A DNA stretch of 64,000 nt from Nocardia aurantia (lineage in GTDB: Bacteria; Actinomycetota; Actinomycetes; Mycobacteriales; Mycobacteriaceae): positions 186,001 through 250,000 of the forward strand of contig NZ_WEGI01000002.1 in the NCBI RefSeq assembly GCF_009604425.1. The letters run 5' to 3'. The number at the start of each line of letters is the position of its first letter. Positions within the stretch are counted from its first letter, which is position 1. Shown here one piece after another: positions 36,822 through 47,766 of the stretch. The position numbers and the translations under genes are program-made. The notes under the pieces were generated by a model that saw only the letters and a program-made list of their open reading frames with translations, searched no databases and had not been told where the DNA came from.

Positions 36822-38222
36822 CTATCCCACCGGTACCGCGGCGGCAGCTTCCGGAGTCCGTGCGCGGCGGTGGAACAGCGCGAAGACCAGGACCGCCGCC
36901 ACGACACCCACCCCGGACGCGACAGCGACCGCCGCATCCAGTCCGGAGACGAACTGCGACAGCGGAATCCGGCGCGCCGATCCGGCGCTGCCACGGAACA
37001 CGGTGCCCAGCACCGCGACTCCCAGCGCCAGGCCGAGTTGCCGCGTGGTGTTGACCGCGCCCGCCGCGATGCCGCTCTGCTGCGGCGGCACCGCCGCCAT
37101 GCCGACCGAGACCAGCGACGGCGCCATGACACCGACCCCGACACCGATCATCGTGAAGCCGAGCAGCAGTGCGGTCCAATCAGATCCGACGCCGATCAGT
37201 GTGAGCAGACCGCTCCCCGCGCCGATCACCAGCAGGCCGCCGCCGACGGTCCACTTCGGCGCCAGATCGTGCAGGAAGCGGCTGTACAGGGCGGCCACCA
37301 GGAACGCTGTCGCCGCGAGCGGCAGCATCGCGAGACCGGCCCGCAGGGGCGACAGCCCCAACTGCTGTTGCAGCCACAGCGACAGCAGCGGGACACTGGC
37401 GAAGGCGGCGAAGTTGAAGGCCGCCGCGGCGATCAGGGTCGCGGTGAACTCCCGGTTGCGCAGCAGCGTCAGCGGGAACATCGCTGCGGCGCTTCGCATC
37501 TCGATCAGCACGAAGGCCACGGTCGCCAGCGCGCCGATACCGAGCGTCAGCAGCGCCCGGGTGTCGGTCCAGCCGTTCTCCCCGCCGCGGATGATGCCGT
37601 AGGTGAACGCGGTGGCGGCGATCGCGAAGGTCAGCATGCCCGGCACGTCGACACCGGTCCCCGGCCGGCGCGGCGAGGCCGCGAACGCCACCACCGACAG
37701 TCCGATCGCCAGCGCCGCGATCGGCAGGTTCACGAAGAAGATCCAGCGCCAGGACAGCAGATCGGTCAGCGCGCCGCCCAGAACCACGCCGATACCGGCG
37801 GCCGCGCCGGCCACCGCGCCCCAGGCACCGAACGCGATGCCGCGGTCACGGCCGGTGTAGGTCAGGTGCAGCAGCGACAGGGTGGTCGCCAGCATCGCCG
37901 CGCCGCCGACGCCCTGCGCCACCCGCGCGGCCACGAGCACCGCCGACGACTGCGCGATCCCGCAGGCCAGCGAGGCCACAGCGAACATCGCCAGCCCCGC
38001 CAGGTACACCGGTTTCGCGCCGAACCGGTCGGCCAGCGAACCGAATACCAGCAGCAGCGCCGCCAGCGCGAGCGCGTATCCGTCGATCACCCACTGCAAT
38101 CCGGACAGGCCGGTGCCGAGATCGGCGGAGATGGCCGGAAGGGCGACATTCACGATGGTGATGTCGATGAGCAGGATCAGCGTGCCCAGGCACGCCGCGA
38201 GTAGGGGAAGCCATTTCCGCAC
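36822..38222 (-). CDS. MFS transporter, EmrB/QacA (DHA2, 14-helix) type
   Basis: A 466-residue drug:H+ antiporter. It starts VRKWLPLLAACLGTLILLIDITIVNVALP, with the D-x-T motif of helix 1. The loop GSLADRFGAKPVYLAG is motif A. Helix 5 carries the antiporter motif-C-like AGAAAGIGVVLGGAL. The GTG at 38222 follows GGAGG. It is divergent from a double-Lrp regulator, which may control it. Confidence 0.92.
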   Translation of the reverse strand: MRKWLPLLAACLGTLILLIDITIVNVALPAISADLGTGLSGLQWVIDGYALALAALLLVFGSLADRFGAKPVYLAGLAMFAVASLACGIAQSSAVLVAARVAQGVGGAAMLATTLSLLHLTYTGRDRGIAFGAWGAVAGAAAGIGVVLGGALTDLLSWRWIFFVNLPIAALAIGLSVVAFAASPRRPGTGVDVPGMLTFAIAATAFTYGIIRGGENGWTDTRALLTLGIGALATVAFVLIEMRSAAAMFPLTLLRNREFTATLIAAAAFNFAAFASVPLLSLWLQQQLGLSPLRAGLAMLPLAATAFLVAALYSRFLHDLAPKWTVGGGLLVIGAGSGLLTLIGVGSDWTALLLGFTMIGVGVGVMAPSLVSVGMAAVPPQQSGIAAGAVNTTRQLGLALGVAVLGTVFRGSAGSARRIPLSQFVSGLDAAVAVASGVGVVAAVLVFALFHRRARTPEAAAAVPVG

Positions 38223-38348
38223 GGGAACCTCCGGAATCGGGAACCGGCCGAGGGCCGGCGAGTATCGTTCGATGGATATCGACACCCAAGGTTGCGATAC
38301 GCTCGAATATCCGCCCAGTCGCCGCGAAGATCCCGATCGATTCCTCCT

Positions 38349-39389
38349 ATGAACATCGAAACTGTCAACGAATCCTCCGTGCTGGACCTGCTCGACAAGC
38401 AGATCGTGCACGGCCTGGTCACCGACCCGCGAATCTCGTTCGCGCGACTCGGCGCGATCCTCGGCGTCTCCGAGCAGACCGCCGCGCGGCGCTGTGGGGC
38501 ACTCCGGCGGCGCGGCATGATCCACGTGTCCGGACTGGTCAACACGGTGCCGCTGGGCAGCCCGAGCTGGATCCTGCGGTTGCAGTCCACACCGGACAAG
38601 GCGCTGCGACTGGCCGAGGCACTGACGCGGCTACCCGATGTCGCCTGGGTGCAACTCCTGTCCACCGGATCCGAGGTCACCTGTGTCAGCCGGCCGCGCA
38701 CCCTGGAGCAACGGGATCGGCTGCTGCTCGACACCCTGCCGCGGGCCAGTCAGGTGACCGGGATGATCGCACACGAGATCATCCATCGCTTCCCGCTGGA
38801 CGAGGAGTGGCCGCGCTACAGCCGCCTGCTGTCCCCGGAGCAACTGCGTGAACTGGGCGCCAGCCGGCGGCTGAAGGCCGATCGGGCCGATCCCGACGTG
38901 ACGGTGGACCTGTCGGACGACGAGACACTGCTGGCCGTGCTGGCCCGGGACGGCCGCGCCTCCTACGCCCGGCTCGCCGCCGAAACCGGTTGGAGCGCAA
39001 CCCGAGTCGCGCGCCGGATGGCCGAGCTGACCGCGGCCGGGGTGCTGTACCTGGACGTCGACTTCGCCATCGAGCGCATGGGATACGCCGTGCGCGCGAG
39101 CCTGTGGTTGCGGACCCATCCGGCCGACCTGCACGCGGTCGGCACCGCGATCGCGGGCCATCCCGAGACCGCCTATGTGGCGGCCACCACCGGACCGACG
39201 AATATCGTGGCCACCATCGTCTGCCGGGACACCGCGCATCTCTACCGGTATCTCACCGAGCGGCTCGGCGCGCTGGACGGAATCGTCGGCGTGGAGGTCA
39301 CTCCCGCGCTGCGGGTGCTCAAACAGGCCCAGTCCATGCTGCGCACCGATCGCATCGTGCCCGCCGCACCGGCGGCCGCCCGCAGGTAG
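38349..39389 (+). CDS. Lrp/AsnC family regulator with two tandem units
   Basis: A 346-residue protein made of two Lrp-like modules. HTH 1 is at residues about 14-55 (ARLGAILGVSEQTAARRC). A degenerate effector domain covers about 60-170. HTH 2 is near residues 190-235 (ARLAAETGWSATRVARRM), followed by a RAM-like domain (HAVGTAIAGHPETAYVAATTGPTN). Tandem-fused Lrps occur in actinomycetes. No clear ribosome site precedes the ATG at 38349, so it may be leaderless. It probably regulates the divergent MFS gene. Confidence 0.88.
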   Translation: MNIETVNESSVLDLLDKQIVHGLVTDPRISFARLGAILGVSEQTAARRCGALRRRGMIHVSGLVNTVPLGSPSWILRLQSTPDKALRLAEALTRLPDVAWVQLLSTGSEVTCVSRPRTLEQRDRLLLDTLPRASQVTGMIAHEIIHRFPLDEEWPRYSRLLSPEQLRELGASRRLKADRADPDVTVDLSDDETLLAVLARDGRASYARLAAETGWSATRVARRMAELTAAGVLYLDVDFAIERMGYAVRASLWLRTHPADLHAVGTAIAGHPETAYVAATTGPTNIVATIVCRDTAHLYRYLTERLGALDGIVGVEVTPALRVLKQAQSMLRTDRIVPAAPAAARR

Positions 39390-39439
39390 CGCACGGGTCG
39401 CCGGCGAATTCAGATATCGGCGAGGCGCGTCGCTTGCCT

Positions 39440-39453
39440 CGAACAGATGTTCG
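39440..39453 (+). promoter_or_regulatory. LexA (SOS) box of recA
   Basis: CGAACAGATGTTCG matches the mycobacterial/actinobacterial SOS consensus CGAACRNRYGTTYG at every position. It is about 92 bases before the recA ATG. Confidence 0.9.
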
Positions 39454-39473
39454 TCTAAGCTTGCCGCCAGAAC

Positions 39474-39496
39474 TTGTCGGTGCCACCGGCTAGCGT
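39474..39496 (+). promoter_or_regulatory. PafBC (RecA-NDp type) promoter of recA
   Basis: TTGTCGGTG, eight bases, then TAGCGT. This fits the LexA-independent DNA-damage promoter consensus TTGTCRGTG-N8-TANNNT, known for PafBC-controlled genes of mycobacteria. It lies 49 bases before the recA start, so recA has two separate damage inputs. Confidence 0.85.
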
Positions 39497-39544
39497 GGGC
39501 GGCAACCAGACTCCAGACCCACCAGTCGAAAAGGGGATCAGACG

Positions 39545-40588
39545 ATGCCACCACAGGCCTACGACCGCGACAAGGCCCTCGAGCTGGCGCTCGCCCAGGT
39601 CGAGAAGAGCTTCGGCAAGGGCGCCGTCATGCGCCTCGGCGAGGAGGCCCGCCAGCCCATTTCGGTGATCCCCACCGGTTCCATCGCACTGGATGTGGCG
39701 CTGGGCATCGGCGGCCTGCCGCGCGGCCGCATCGTCGAGATCTACGGTCCGGAATCCTCCGGTAAGACCACGGTCGCCCTGCACGCGGTCGCCAACGCAC
39801 AGGCCAACGGTGGCGTCGCGGCCTTCATCGACGCCGAGCACGCCCTCGACCCCGACTACGCCGCCAAGCTCGGTGTCGATACCGACGCGCTGCTGGTCTC
39901 CCAGCCCGACACCGGCGAGCAGGCGCTCGAGATCGCGGACATGCTGATCCGTTCCGGCGCCCTCGACATCATCGTCATCGACTCCGTCGCCGCCCTGGTC
40001 CCCCGCGCCGAGATCGAGGGCGAGATGGGCGACAGCCACGTCGGCCTCCAGGCCCGCCTCATGAGCCAGGCCCTCCGCAAGATCACCAGCGCCCTGAACA
40101 ATTCGGGCACCACCGCCATCTTCATCAACCAGTTGCGCGAGAAGATCGGCGTCATGTTCGGTTCGCCCGAGACCACCACCGGCGGTAAGGCACTGAAGTT
40201 CTACGCCTCGGTCCGCCTGGACGTGCGTCGCATCGAGACCCTCAAGGACGGCACCGACGCGGTCGGCAACCGCACCCGGGTCAAGGTCGTCAAGAACAAG
40301 GTGAGCCCGCCGTTCAAGCAGGCCGAGTTCGACATCCTGTACGGGTTCGGCATCTCCAAGGAGGGCTCGATCATCGACATGGGTGTCGAGCACGGATTCA
40401 TCCGGAAGTCCGGCTCCTGGTACACCTACGAGGGCGACCAGCTCGGCCAGGGCAAGGAAAACGCGCGAAAGTTCCTGCTGGAGAACACCGACGTGCGCGA
40501 CGAGGTCGAGAAGAAGATCAAGGAGAAGCTCGGTATCGGTGCGGATGTCACCGCAGAGGCGGGCGTGGAGGCGCCCGTCGAGTTCTAG
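39545..40588 (+). CDS. recA: Recombinase RecA
   Basis: A 347-residue DNA strand-exchange ATPase and LexA co-protease. Walker A is GPESSGKTT (residues 68-76), Walker B lies in [21 protein letters not shown], and the DNA-binding loop has [21 protein letters not shown]. No intein is present, unlike M. tuberculosis RecA. Start ATG follows AAGGGG. It is controlled by a LexA box and a PafBC-type promoter. recX starts three bases after the stop. Confidence 0.98.
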   Translation: MPPQAYDRDKALELALAQVEKSFGKGAVMRLGEEARQPISVIPTGSIALDVALGIGGLPRGRIVEIYGPESSGKTTVALHAVANAQANGGVAAFIDAEHALDPDYAAKLGVDTDALLVSQPDTGEQALEIADMLIRSGALDIIVIDSVAALVPRAEIEGEMGDSHVGLQARLMSQALRKITSALNNSGTTAIFINQLREKIGVMFGSPETTTGGKALKFYASVRLDVRRIETLKDGTDAVGNRTRVKVVKNKVSPPFKQAEFDILYGFGISKEGSIIDMGVEHGFIRKSGSWYTYEGDQLGQGKENARKFLLENTDVRDEVEKKIKEKLGIGADVTAEAGVEAPVEF

Positions 40589-40591
40589 CCG

Positions 40592-42637
<2,046 letters not shown>

Positions 42638-42654
42638 CCGAGCAGGAGCTCTCA

Positions 42655-43020
42655 GTGCTGGACCATCTCGCCATTCAATGCGCTGACGTCGCCGCCAGCG
42701 CCGCGTTCTACGACGGCGTGCTGGCCGCTCTGGGCGGCTCCCGGAAACTGGAATTCGGGCCGGTCATCGGATACGGCGACGATCGGCCCGATTTCTGGCT
42801 GGGTCCCAGCACCGGTGCGGACTTCCGCGAATCGCATATCGCTTTCGCCGCACCGGACCGTGCCGCCGTGCGCGCGTTCTTCGAGGCCGCCGTGGCAGCC
42901 GGCGCCGAGGTACTGCACGAGCCCCGCCTCTGGCCCGAGTATCACCCGACCTACTATGGCGCCTTCGTCCGCGACCCCGACGGCAACAACGTCGAAGCCG
43001 TCTGCCACGCTCCGGAATAG
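42655..43020 (+). CDS. VOC family protein
   Basis: A 121-residue single-module VOC protein. LDHLAIQCADVAASAAFYDG is the usual opening with the first ligand His. SHIAFAAPDRAAVRAFFEAA begins the second half. The end, GAFVRDPDGNNVEAVCH, carries the Glu ligand. The GTG at 42655 is chosen because AGGAG sits six bases upstream; a TTG at 42634 would overlap the recX stop. A homodimer is expected. Ligand unknown. Confidence 0.87.
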   Translation: MLDHLAIQCADVAASAAFYDGVLAALGGSRKLEFGPVIGYGDDRPDFWLGPSTGADFRESHIAFAAPDRAAVRAFFEAAVAAGAEVLHEPRLWPEYHPTYYGAFVRDPDGNNVEAVCHAPE

Positions 43021-43032
43021 TCCGGATATCTC

Positions 43033-43049
43033 GGGCGGTGAGACCGCCC
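43033..43049. terminator. Hairpin between convergent VOC and serine-hydrolase genes
   Basis: GGGCGGT and its complement ACCGCCC over loop GAG, 12 bases from each stop. A short but GC-rich stem. Confidence 0.55.
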
Positions 43050-43061
43050 CCGGCCGAAGCG

Positions 43062-44591
43062 TCACGACCCCGCGGCGCAAAAGGCCGATTGATCACCGAT
43101 GGCAGCGAGCAACGGGCACATCCAGCCGGTGTCGGCGATCCGCCACGCGCCGTCCCGATCGCCGAACATCATCACCATGGGTGCGGTGGTGTTCGGATCC
43201 CTCAAGGTGAGGGCTGCGGCCATGCGGCCGCGGCCCACGTCGGTGACCCGGTCGACGGTCACGGTGGTGTGCGTGAACGCGTGGGCCACCTTGATGAGCA
43301 GGTCCGGGTCGCGCTCCTCGCCGAGGACGTGCAGGGGTTTCGCCGTCGGCGGAGTCGCCGGATCCAGTGTCTGCCGCAACTGCTCGGTCAGCACCGCGGA
43401 GCTGGGGACCGGCGGTGTCGCTCCCCTGCCGTCGGTGAGCCCCGGCACGGTGCCCGGATACAGTTCGGCCACGAGATCGGCCCAGATGAAGTCCGCGTTG
43501 ACGGGGAATACGGGCGTCAGCTCCGGCGTGTTCAGGTTGATCGCGACCGCGATCGCGACGTCACGATCGGGCAGATACCGCACGGCGGTGAGGTAGCCGA
43601 GAACGGCTCCTCCATGCCCGATCCAGGACCCTTCACGCATCAGTCCGAGTCCGTACTCGCCCCCGCTCATCGGGGTGAATTGCGTTCGCAGGCGGAATGT
43701 CTCGGGTTTCAGCAACGCACCGCGGCCCAGTGCGCGCGCGTAGATGGCGAGGTCACCGATGGTCGAGACCATGGACCCGGCCGCGCCGAAGGTCGACGGC
43801 GTGGTCCGCGCGGTGACCTCGGTCAGTACATCACCGTCGTAGGCGTACCCGGCGCTCGACGGAACGGGCATGGTGGCGTCCGCGGGATATTCCGTCCGGT
43901 GCAGCCCGAGTTCGGCGACGACCTCGTCGAGCACCGCACCGATCGGCCGCCCGGTCACCTTCTCCAGCACCAGGCCCAGCAACAAGAACTCCGAATTCGA
44001 ATACACCGTCCGGACTTTCGGCGGCTGAGCTTTCTCCGGATGGGCCCGGATAACCCGCAACGCGTCATCGATGCTCCAGGCTCGATCGGCGGGCTTCGCC
44101 CGGACCTGCGAGGCGAACTCCGGATCGGTGCTGTAGTCGTACACCCCGCCGCGCATTCCGAGCAGATCGCGCAGAGTGATGGTGTCCCCGTGGGGAATTC
44201 CGTCGACATATCTGCTCAGCCGATCATCCGCCGAGAGTTCGCCCGCATCGACGAGCCGCAGCACGGCCGTCGCGGTGAACGTCTTGGTGATGCTGCCGAT
44301 GCGGAAGTGATCGCCGGCGTCGGCCGGGTGCCGAGTGGCGACATCGTCCACACCGTATGCGCGCGTGAATGTCCCGTGGCGGGGGTCGCTGATCGCCACG
44401 GCCGCCCCCGGGATCAGACCGGCGTCGATATCAGAACGCACGATCGCATCGACCCTGGTCGCGAGATCCGCCGGAAAACTGTCGATCCGCGGCCGGACCG
44501 CGGCGCCGCAACCGGTCGTGAGCGCGATGGCCGTCACGGCGGCGACGATCAGACCGACCCTGGGCAATACACGCCGAACACTGTGAACCAC
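43062..44591 (-). CDS. Beta-lactamase-family serine hydrolase, predicted lipoprotein
   Basis: A 509-residue penicillin-binding-protein-like hydrolase. A signal with lipobox LTTGC puts the lipid at Cys28. Catalytic motif 1 is SITK (Ser100, Lys103), motif 2 is YSNSEF (Tyr-x-Asn), and motif 3 is IGHGGAVLGY (His-Gly-Gly). That set is the esterase/D-aminopeptidase-like class C group rather than a clinical beta-lactamase. A C-terminal lipocalin-like region follows. The start at GTG 44591 has GGGAGGGA upstream. The array of 28-bp repeats lies behind its promoter side. Confidence 0.9.
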   Translation of the reverse strand: MVHSVRRVLPRVGLIVAAVTAIALTTGCGAAVRPRIDSFPADLATRVDAIVRSDIDAGLIPGAAVAISDPRHGTFTRAYGVDDVATRHPADAGDHFRIGSITKTFTATAVLRLVDAGELSADDRLSRYVDGIPHGDTITLRDLLGMRGGVYDYSTDPEFASQVRAKPADRAWSIDDALRVIRAHPEKAQPPKVRTVYSNSEFLLLGLVLEKVTGRPIGAVLDEVVAELGLHRTEYPADATMPVPSSAGYAYDGDVLTEVTARTTPSTFGAAGSMVSTIGDLAIYARALGRGALLKPETFRLRTQFTPMSGGEYGLGLMREGSWIGHGGAVLGYLTAVRYLPDRDVAIAVAINLNTPELTPVFPVNADFIWADLVAELYPGTVPGLTDGRGATPPVPSSAVLTEQLRQTLDPATPPTAKPLHVLGEERDPDLLIKVAHAFTHTTVTVDRVTDVGRGRMAAALTLRDPNTTAPMVMMFGDRDGAWRIADTGWMCPLLAAIGDQSAFCAAGS

Positions 44592-45095
44592 AACGATTCC
44601 CTCCCCCACCCCGGACCCCGGAGCGCCTCCGACTCGACAGTAACATCCGCTGCCGAGCCGGTTTCGAATCCGAGGTCCGGGCGGACCGGGGCCACGCGAA
44701 CAGGCCGGGACCGTCGGCGGTTTCTCCCACGCGGTGCGGTGGCCGGCCGCGACGCGTGCACCTGGATGTCGTTATGGGCGCGAACCACTCGCACGGTGAC
44801 AGCGGTGACGCACCACTCGCACGGTGACAGTAGTGGCGCACCACTCGCACGGTGACAGTAGTGGCGCACCACTCGCACGGTGACAGTAGTGGCGCACCAC
44901 TCGCACGGTGACAGTAGTGGCGCACCACTCGCACGGTGACAGTAGTGGCGCACCACTCGCACGGTGACAGTGGTGGCGCGGTCGGCGGCGTCGAATCGGG
45001 TTGGCCGACACCGGTTCGCATTCGAGGTTTCGACGCATGCCACCACTGCGCGGGGGGCCGAATCGAAAGCCGGGCTCGGCGTCGGCGAGCGCTGC
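44592..45095. other. 504-base intergenic region with 28-bp repeat array
   Basis: This lies between two minus-strand genes: upstream of the serine hydrolase start and downstream of the MDMPI-type stop. It holds seven tandem 28-bp units (44784-44979). The flanking bases show no supported gene. Frames through the repeats give periodic Cys/His/Ser-rich peptides (VRHYCHRASG) that reflect the repeat, not selection. Confidence 0.75.
44784..44979. repeat. Seven tandem copies of a 28-bp unit
   Basis: The unit begins ACCACTCGCACGGTGACAG and ends with TAGTGGCGC. Copies start at 44784, 44812, 44840, 44868, 44896, 44924 and 44952. Copies 2-6 are identical; the first and last differ by one to two bases. 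CCACT and AGTGG within each unit can pair as a small hairpin. There is no unique spacer, so it is a minisatellite and not a CRISPR. Confidence 0.95.
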
Positions 45096-45731
45096 TCAGA
45101 TGCCTGCGATGGTGCCGGGAGCGCGTTCGGCGCGGCTCAGGGCACGCAGCACCGCCACCTGTCCGTGCCGCACGACCGCCAGCCTCGACAGCAGGTCGAG
45201 CACGGGCTCGAAGGCCTCCGCAGGCAGCAACGGGGTCGGGATCTCGGCGCTGACCGCCAAATCGTCGGAGTGCAAGGCGATCTCCATGATCCGGGTCAGC
45301 AGGAAGTCATCGAGCAGCATCGGCATGCCGCCGGGAGTCGGGACGACCCGGCTCAGCTGTTCGGCGGCCAGCGCCACCTGCTGACCGGCCAGCGCCGTGT
45401 CGACCTGGCTCACCAGCGCTCCGACACCGCCGGAGGCCGCGGCCGCGCTGCCGTGCCGGATCCGCACATTGCTCTCCCCGTCCAGATCCGTGTGGAATGC
45501 GGCGGCGTGCGTGAAGAATTCGGGAACCGATACCGGGATCTCGTCCGGAACCTCGGCCGCGAGCGCACGGGACACCTGGAGCACCTGGGATCCCAGATGC
45601 CCGGCCAGCCCGTGCACCCCGAACTCCGGCAATACGCTCGGCCGATCCCACGCCGCGGCGACCGCGGGGTCACCCAGCAGCGCCGCCGCCGACCCCGCCG
45701 CTTCCAGGTACGCCGCTCTGATCGGGATCAT
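45096..45731 (-). CDS. Maleylpyruvate isomerase N-terminal-domain (MDMPI) protein
   Basis: A 211-residue helical-bundle protein of the mycothiol-dependent DinB/MDMPI group. WDRPSVLPEFGVHGLAGHLGSQVLQVSRAL gives the typical opening with the His ligand. TRIMEIALHSDDLAVSAEIPTP supplies the E-x-x-x-H-x-x-D element of this family. The start is the ATG at 45731. It is the second such protein in the window. Probable thiol-dependent transferase or isomerase; substrate unknown. Confidence 0.83.
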   Translation of the reverse strand: MIPIRAAYLEAAGSAAALLGDPAVAAAWDRPSVLPEFGVHGLAGHLGSQVLQVSRALAAEVPDEIPVSVPEFFTHAAAFHTDLDGESNVRIRHGSAAAASGGVGALVSQVDTALAGQQVALAAEQLSRVVPTPGGMPMLLDDFLLTRIMEIALHSDDLAVSAEIPTPLLPAEAFEPVLDLLSRLAVVRHGQVAVLRALSRAERAPGTIAGI

Positions 45732-45855
45732 CGCTTCCCCTCCGAAACATCAAGGCGGGCAGGCCGAGTCGTCCGGACTCGACACCCTCGGACATCACGC
45801 CGGCCTAGTTCTGCGGGCGGCACACCGGCTACGCGAATCCGCCGGGGGCCACTCG

Positions 45856-46251
45856 TCACCGATCCAGCGCATGCCCGGTGGTCACGTCGACGTATGCGGG
45901 TACCGCCTCGTGCCGGTCGCCGACGGTGGAGGTGCCGGTCGGTTCGAACAGCAGGATCGACGCACCGGCCGGGGCGGACGGCTTGTGCTCGACGCCGCGC
46001 GGCACCGTGAACACCGCACCGGTCGGCAGGTGCACGGTGCGCTCCCCCGCGGGTTCCCGCAGGCCGATGTCCAGGTGCCCGTCGAGCACCAGGAAGAACT
46101 CGTCGGTGTATTCGTGGACATGCCAGACGAATTCGCCGCGCAATTTGGCGATACGCACGTCGTAGTCGTTGACCCGGGTCACGATGCGCGGGCTCCACAG
46201 CGCGTCGAACGAGGCCAGGGCGGCGGTGAGGGTGATCGGTTCGGTACTCAT
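45856..46251 (-). CDS. Cupin domain protein
   Basis: A 131-residue small beta-barrel protein. The first cupin motif is present as FVWHVHEYTDEFFLVLDGHLD (H-x-H...E). The second motif is VPRGVEHKPSAP, with the C-terminal His. A single metal site is expected. The start ATG is at 46251. Divergent from a GlxA-type AraC regulator, which likely controls it. Confidence 0.88.
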   Translation of the reverse strand: MSTEPITLTAALASFDALWSPRIVTRVNDYDVRIAKLRGEFVWHVHEYTDEFFLVLDGHLDIGLREPAGERTVHLPTGAVFTVPRGVEHKPSAPAGASILLFEPTGTSTVGDRHEAVPAYVDVTTGHALDR

Positions 46252-46303
46252 GGGAGCATCCTGACCGGTTGTCCGCACCGCCGGTGAGTGCTAGGAATCG
46301 CAC

Positions 46304-47314
46304 ATGCCGCATGATTTCTCGCATGTCCGGCCGCCGCGGGTGGTGGTGATCGTGGACGAGAATTCGAATCCGTTCGAACTCGGTTGTGCCACCGAGATCT
46401 TCGGGCTGCGCCGCCCGGAGCTCGGCCGCGAGCTGTACGAATTCCGGCTCTGCGCACCCGAATCGGAGACGCCGATGCGAGACGGCTTCTTCACGCTCAC
46501 CCAGGTCGCGGATCTCGGAGCGGCCGAGGACGCCGACATCCTGATCGTCCCCAATCGCCCGGATGTAGAGGTGCCACGACGGCCCGCGGTGCTGGCCACC
46601 ATCCGCCGCGCTCACGCCCGTGGCGCCAGGCTGGTCGGATTCTGCAGCGGCGCTTTCACTCTCGCCGAGGCCGGGATACTGGACGGGCGACGGGCCGCGA
46701 CCCACTGGATGTGGGCGGACCGATTCCGCGCCCGTTTCCCCGCGGTCCGGCTCGAACCGGATGTGCTCTTCGTCGACGACGGCGACATCCTCACCGCCGC
46801 AGGCAGTTCCGCCGCACTGGATCTCGGCCTGCACATCGTGCGCCGCGACCACGGCGCGGAGATCGCCAATGCCGTGGGCCGTCGGCTGGTGTTCGCCAGT
46901 CATCGCGACGGCGGCCAGAAGCAGTTCGTCGAACGCCCCGTCCCGCACATCCCCGACCGCTCCCTCGCACCGGTCCTCGCCTGGGCACAACAACGGCTCG
47001 ACACCCCGCTCGCCGTCGCGGATCTCGCGACCCGAGCCGCCGTCAGCCCCGCCACCCTGCACCGCCGCTTCCGCGCCGAACTGGGCACCACCCCGCTGGC
47101 CTGGCTACTGGCCGAGCGAATCACACTGGCCTGCAGGCTGATCGAACAGGGCGAGAACCGCTTCGAGGTCGTGGCCCGCCGCACCGGCCTGGGCACCGCC
47201 GCCCACCTGCGCACGGTCATGCGCCGGCACACCGGCCTCACCCCGTCCGGATACCGCCACCGCTTCGGCCCCGCACCGGACCCGAGCCTTTCACCCGGTC
47301 GACCGGCCGCGTAG
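46304..47314 (+). CDS. GlxA family transcriptional regulator (DJ-1/PfpI plus AraC)
   Basis: A 336-residue activator. The N-terminal DJ-1/PfpI-like domain is at residues about 10-190; ARLVGFCSGAFTLAEAGILDGRRAATHW carries the nucleophile-elbow Cys. The C-terminal AraC domain is at about 230-320, with two HTHs (VADLATRAAVSPATLHRRFR and ENRFEVVARRTGLGTAAHLRT). AGGA precedes the ATG. Small effector or amino-acid-derived sensing is usual for the family. Divergent from the cupin gene by 52 bases. Confidence 0.92.
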   Translation: MPHDFSHVRPPRVVVIVDENSNPFELGCATEIFGLRRPELGRELYEFRLCAPESETPMRDGFFTLTQVADLGAAEDADILIVPNRPDVEVPRRPAVLATIRRAHARGARLVGFCSGAFTLAEAGILDGRRAATHWMWADRFRARFPAVRLEPDVLFVDDGDILTAAGSSAALDLGLHIVRRDHGAEIANAVGRRLVFASHRDGGQKQFVERPVPHIPDRSLAPVLAWAQQRLDTPLAVADLATRAAVSPATLHRRFRAELGTTPLAWLLAERITLACRLIEQGENRFEVVARRTGLGTAAHLRTVMRRHTGLTPSGYRHRFGPAPDPSLSPGRPAA

Positions 47315-47427
47315 GCCTCTACGGGTTCCGGCGCGATGCGCTCGGGAAGGTCCCGCACCGGCTTGTCACCGCGGCGGTGGCCGCGACGATCTTCGCGCCG
47401 GGTCACCTGCGGTTGCGATGGGGGGCG

Positions 47428-47622
47428 CTACCAGCGGGTGCGGGGAACGTCGAACTCGGCACAGAGGGCGCGCCACACGTCGCGGGGATCGACGCCCGCC
47501 TCGATGGCCTGCGCGCCGGTGCGGCCGTTCATGGACAGCAGCGTGTGGTCGGCGAGCAGAGCGTCGCCTCGGGCGACGCCGAACTCGGTGTGCAACAACT
47601 CGTGGAATTCGGTCAAGCGCAC
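47428..47622 (-). CDS. DUF3046 family protein (Rv2738c-like)
   Basis: A 64-residue protein. RLTEFHELLHTEFG at its start and GVDPRDVWRALCAEFDVPRTRW at its end are the DUF3046 hallmarks. In mycobacteria it is next to recA. Here it is 4.8 kb away on the opposite strand, with accessory genes between. The GTG at 47622 is chosen because the extension upstream is unlike the family. Function unknown. Confidence 0.88.
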   Translation of the reverse strand: MRLTEFHELLHTEFGVARGDALLADHTLLSMNGRTGAQAIEAGVDPRDVWRALCAEFDVPRTRW

Positions 47623-47736
47623 CGCGCCAGGGTACTCGCCGCGATCTCGAACCCCGAATCGGACCGTTGCCGGGCGCTGTCGGATCGGGACCCATTCCCA
47701 ACCACTCAATTACTTTCACTGGTTAGTATGGTGCGC

Positions 47737-47766
47737 ATGCCCCTGCCACCCGGCGTCTGCGGTTAA
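47737..47766 (+). other. Possible 9-codon leader ORF (MPLPPGVCG) overlapping the CGNR start
   Basis: ATG at 47737, stop TAA at 47764-47766, with the CGNR ATG nested in TAATG. A TAGTAT -10-like hexamer at 47724-47729 would start transcription close to this ATG, making it leaderless. The same frame opens nine bases earlier as MVR. A start/stop overlap of this kind is a usual coupling arrangement, but nine codons could also arise by chance. Confidence 0.35.

Noticed and set aside
36465..38204. 579-codon plus-strand open frame opposite the MFS gene
   Set aside because: Same cause: antisense to a gene with clear transporter motifs; the peptide is Arg/Gln/His-rich.
39545..40588. Intein in recA as in M. 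tuberculosis
   Set aside because: The recA frame is 347 codons with continuous RecA motifs.
44784..44979. CRISPR array
   Set aside because: The units abut each other with no unique spacers, and no cas gene is nearby.
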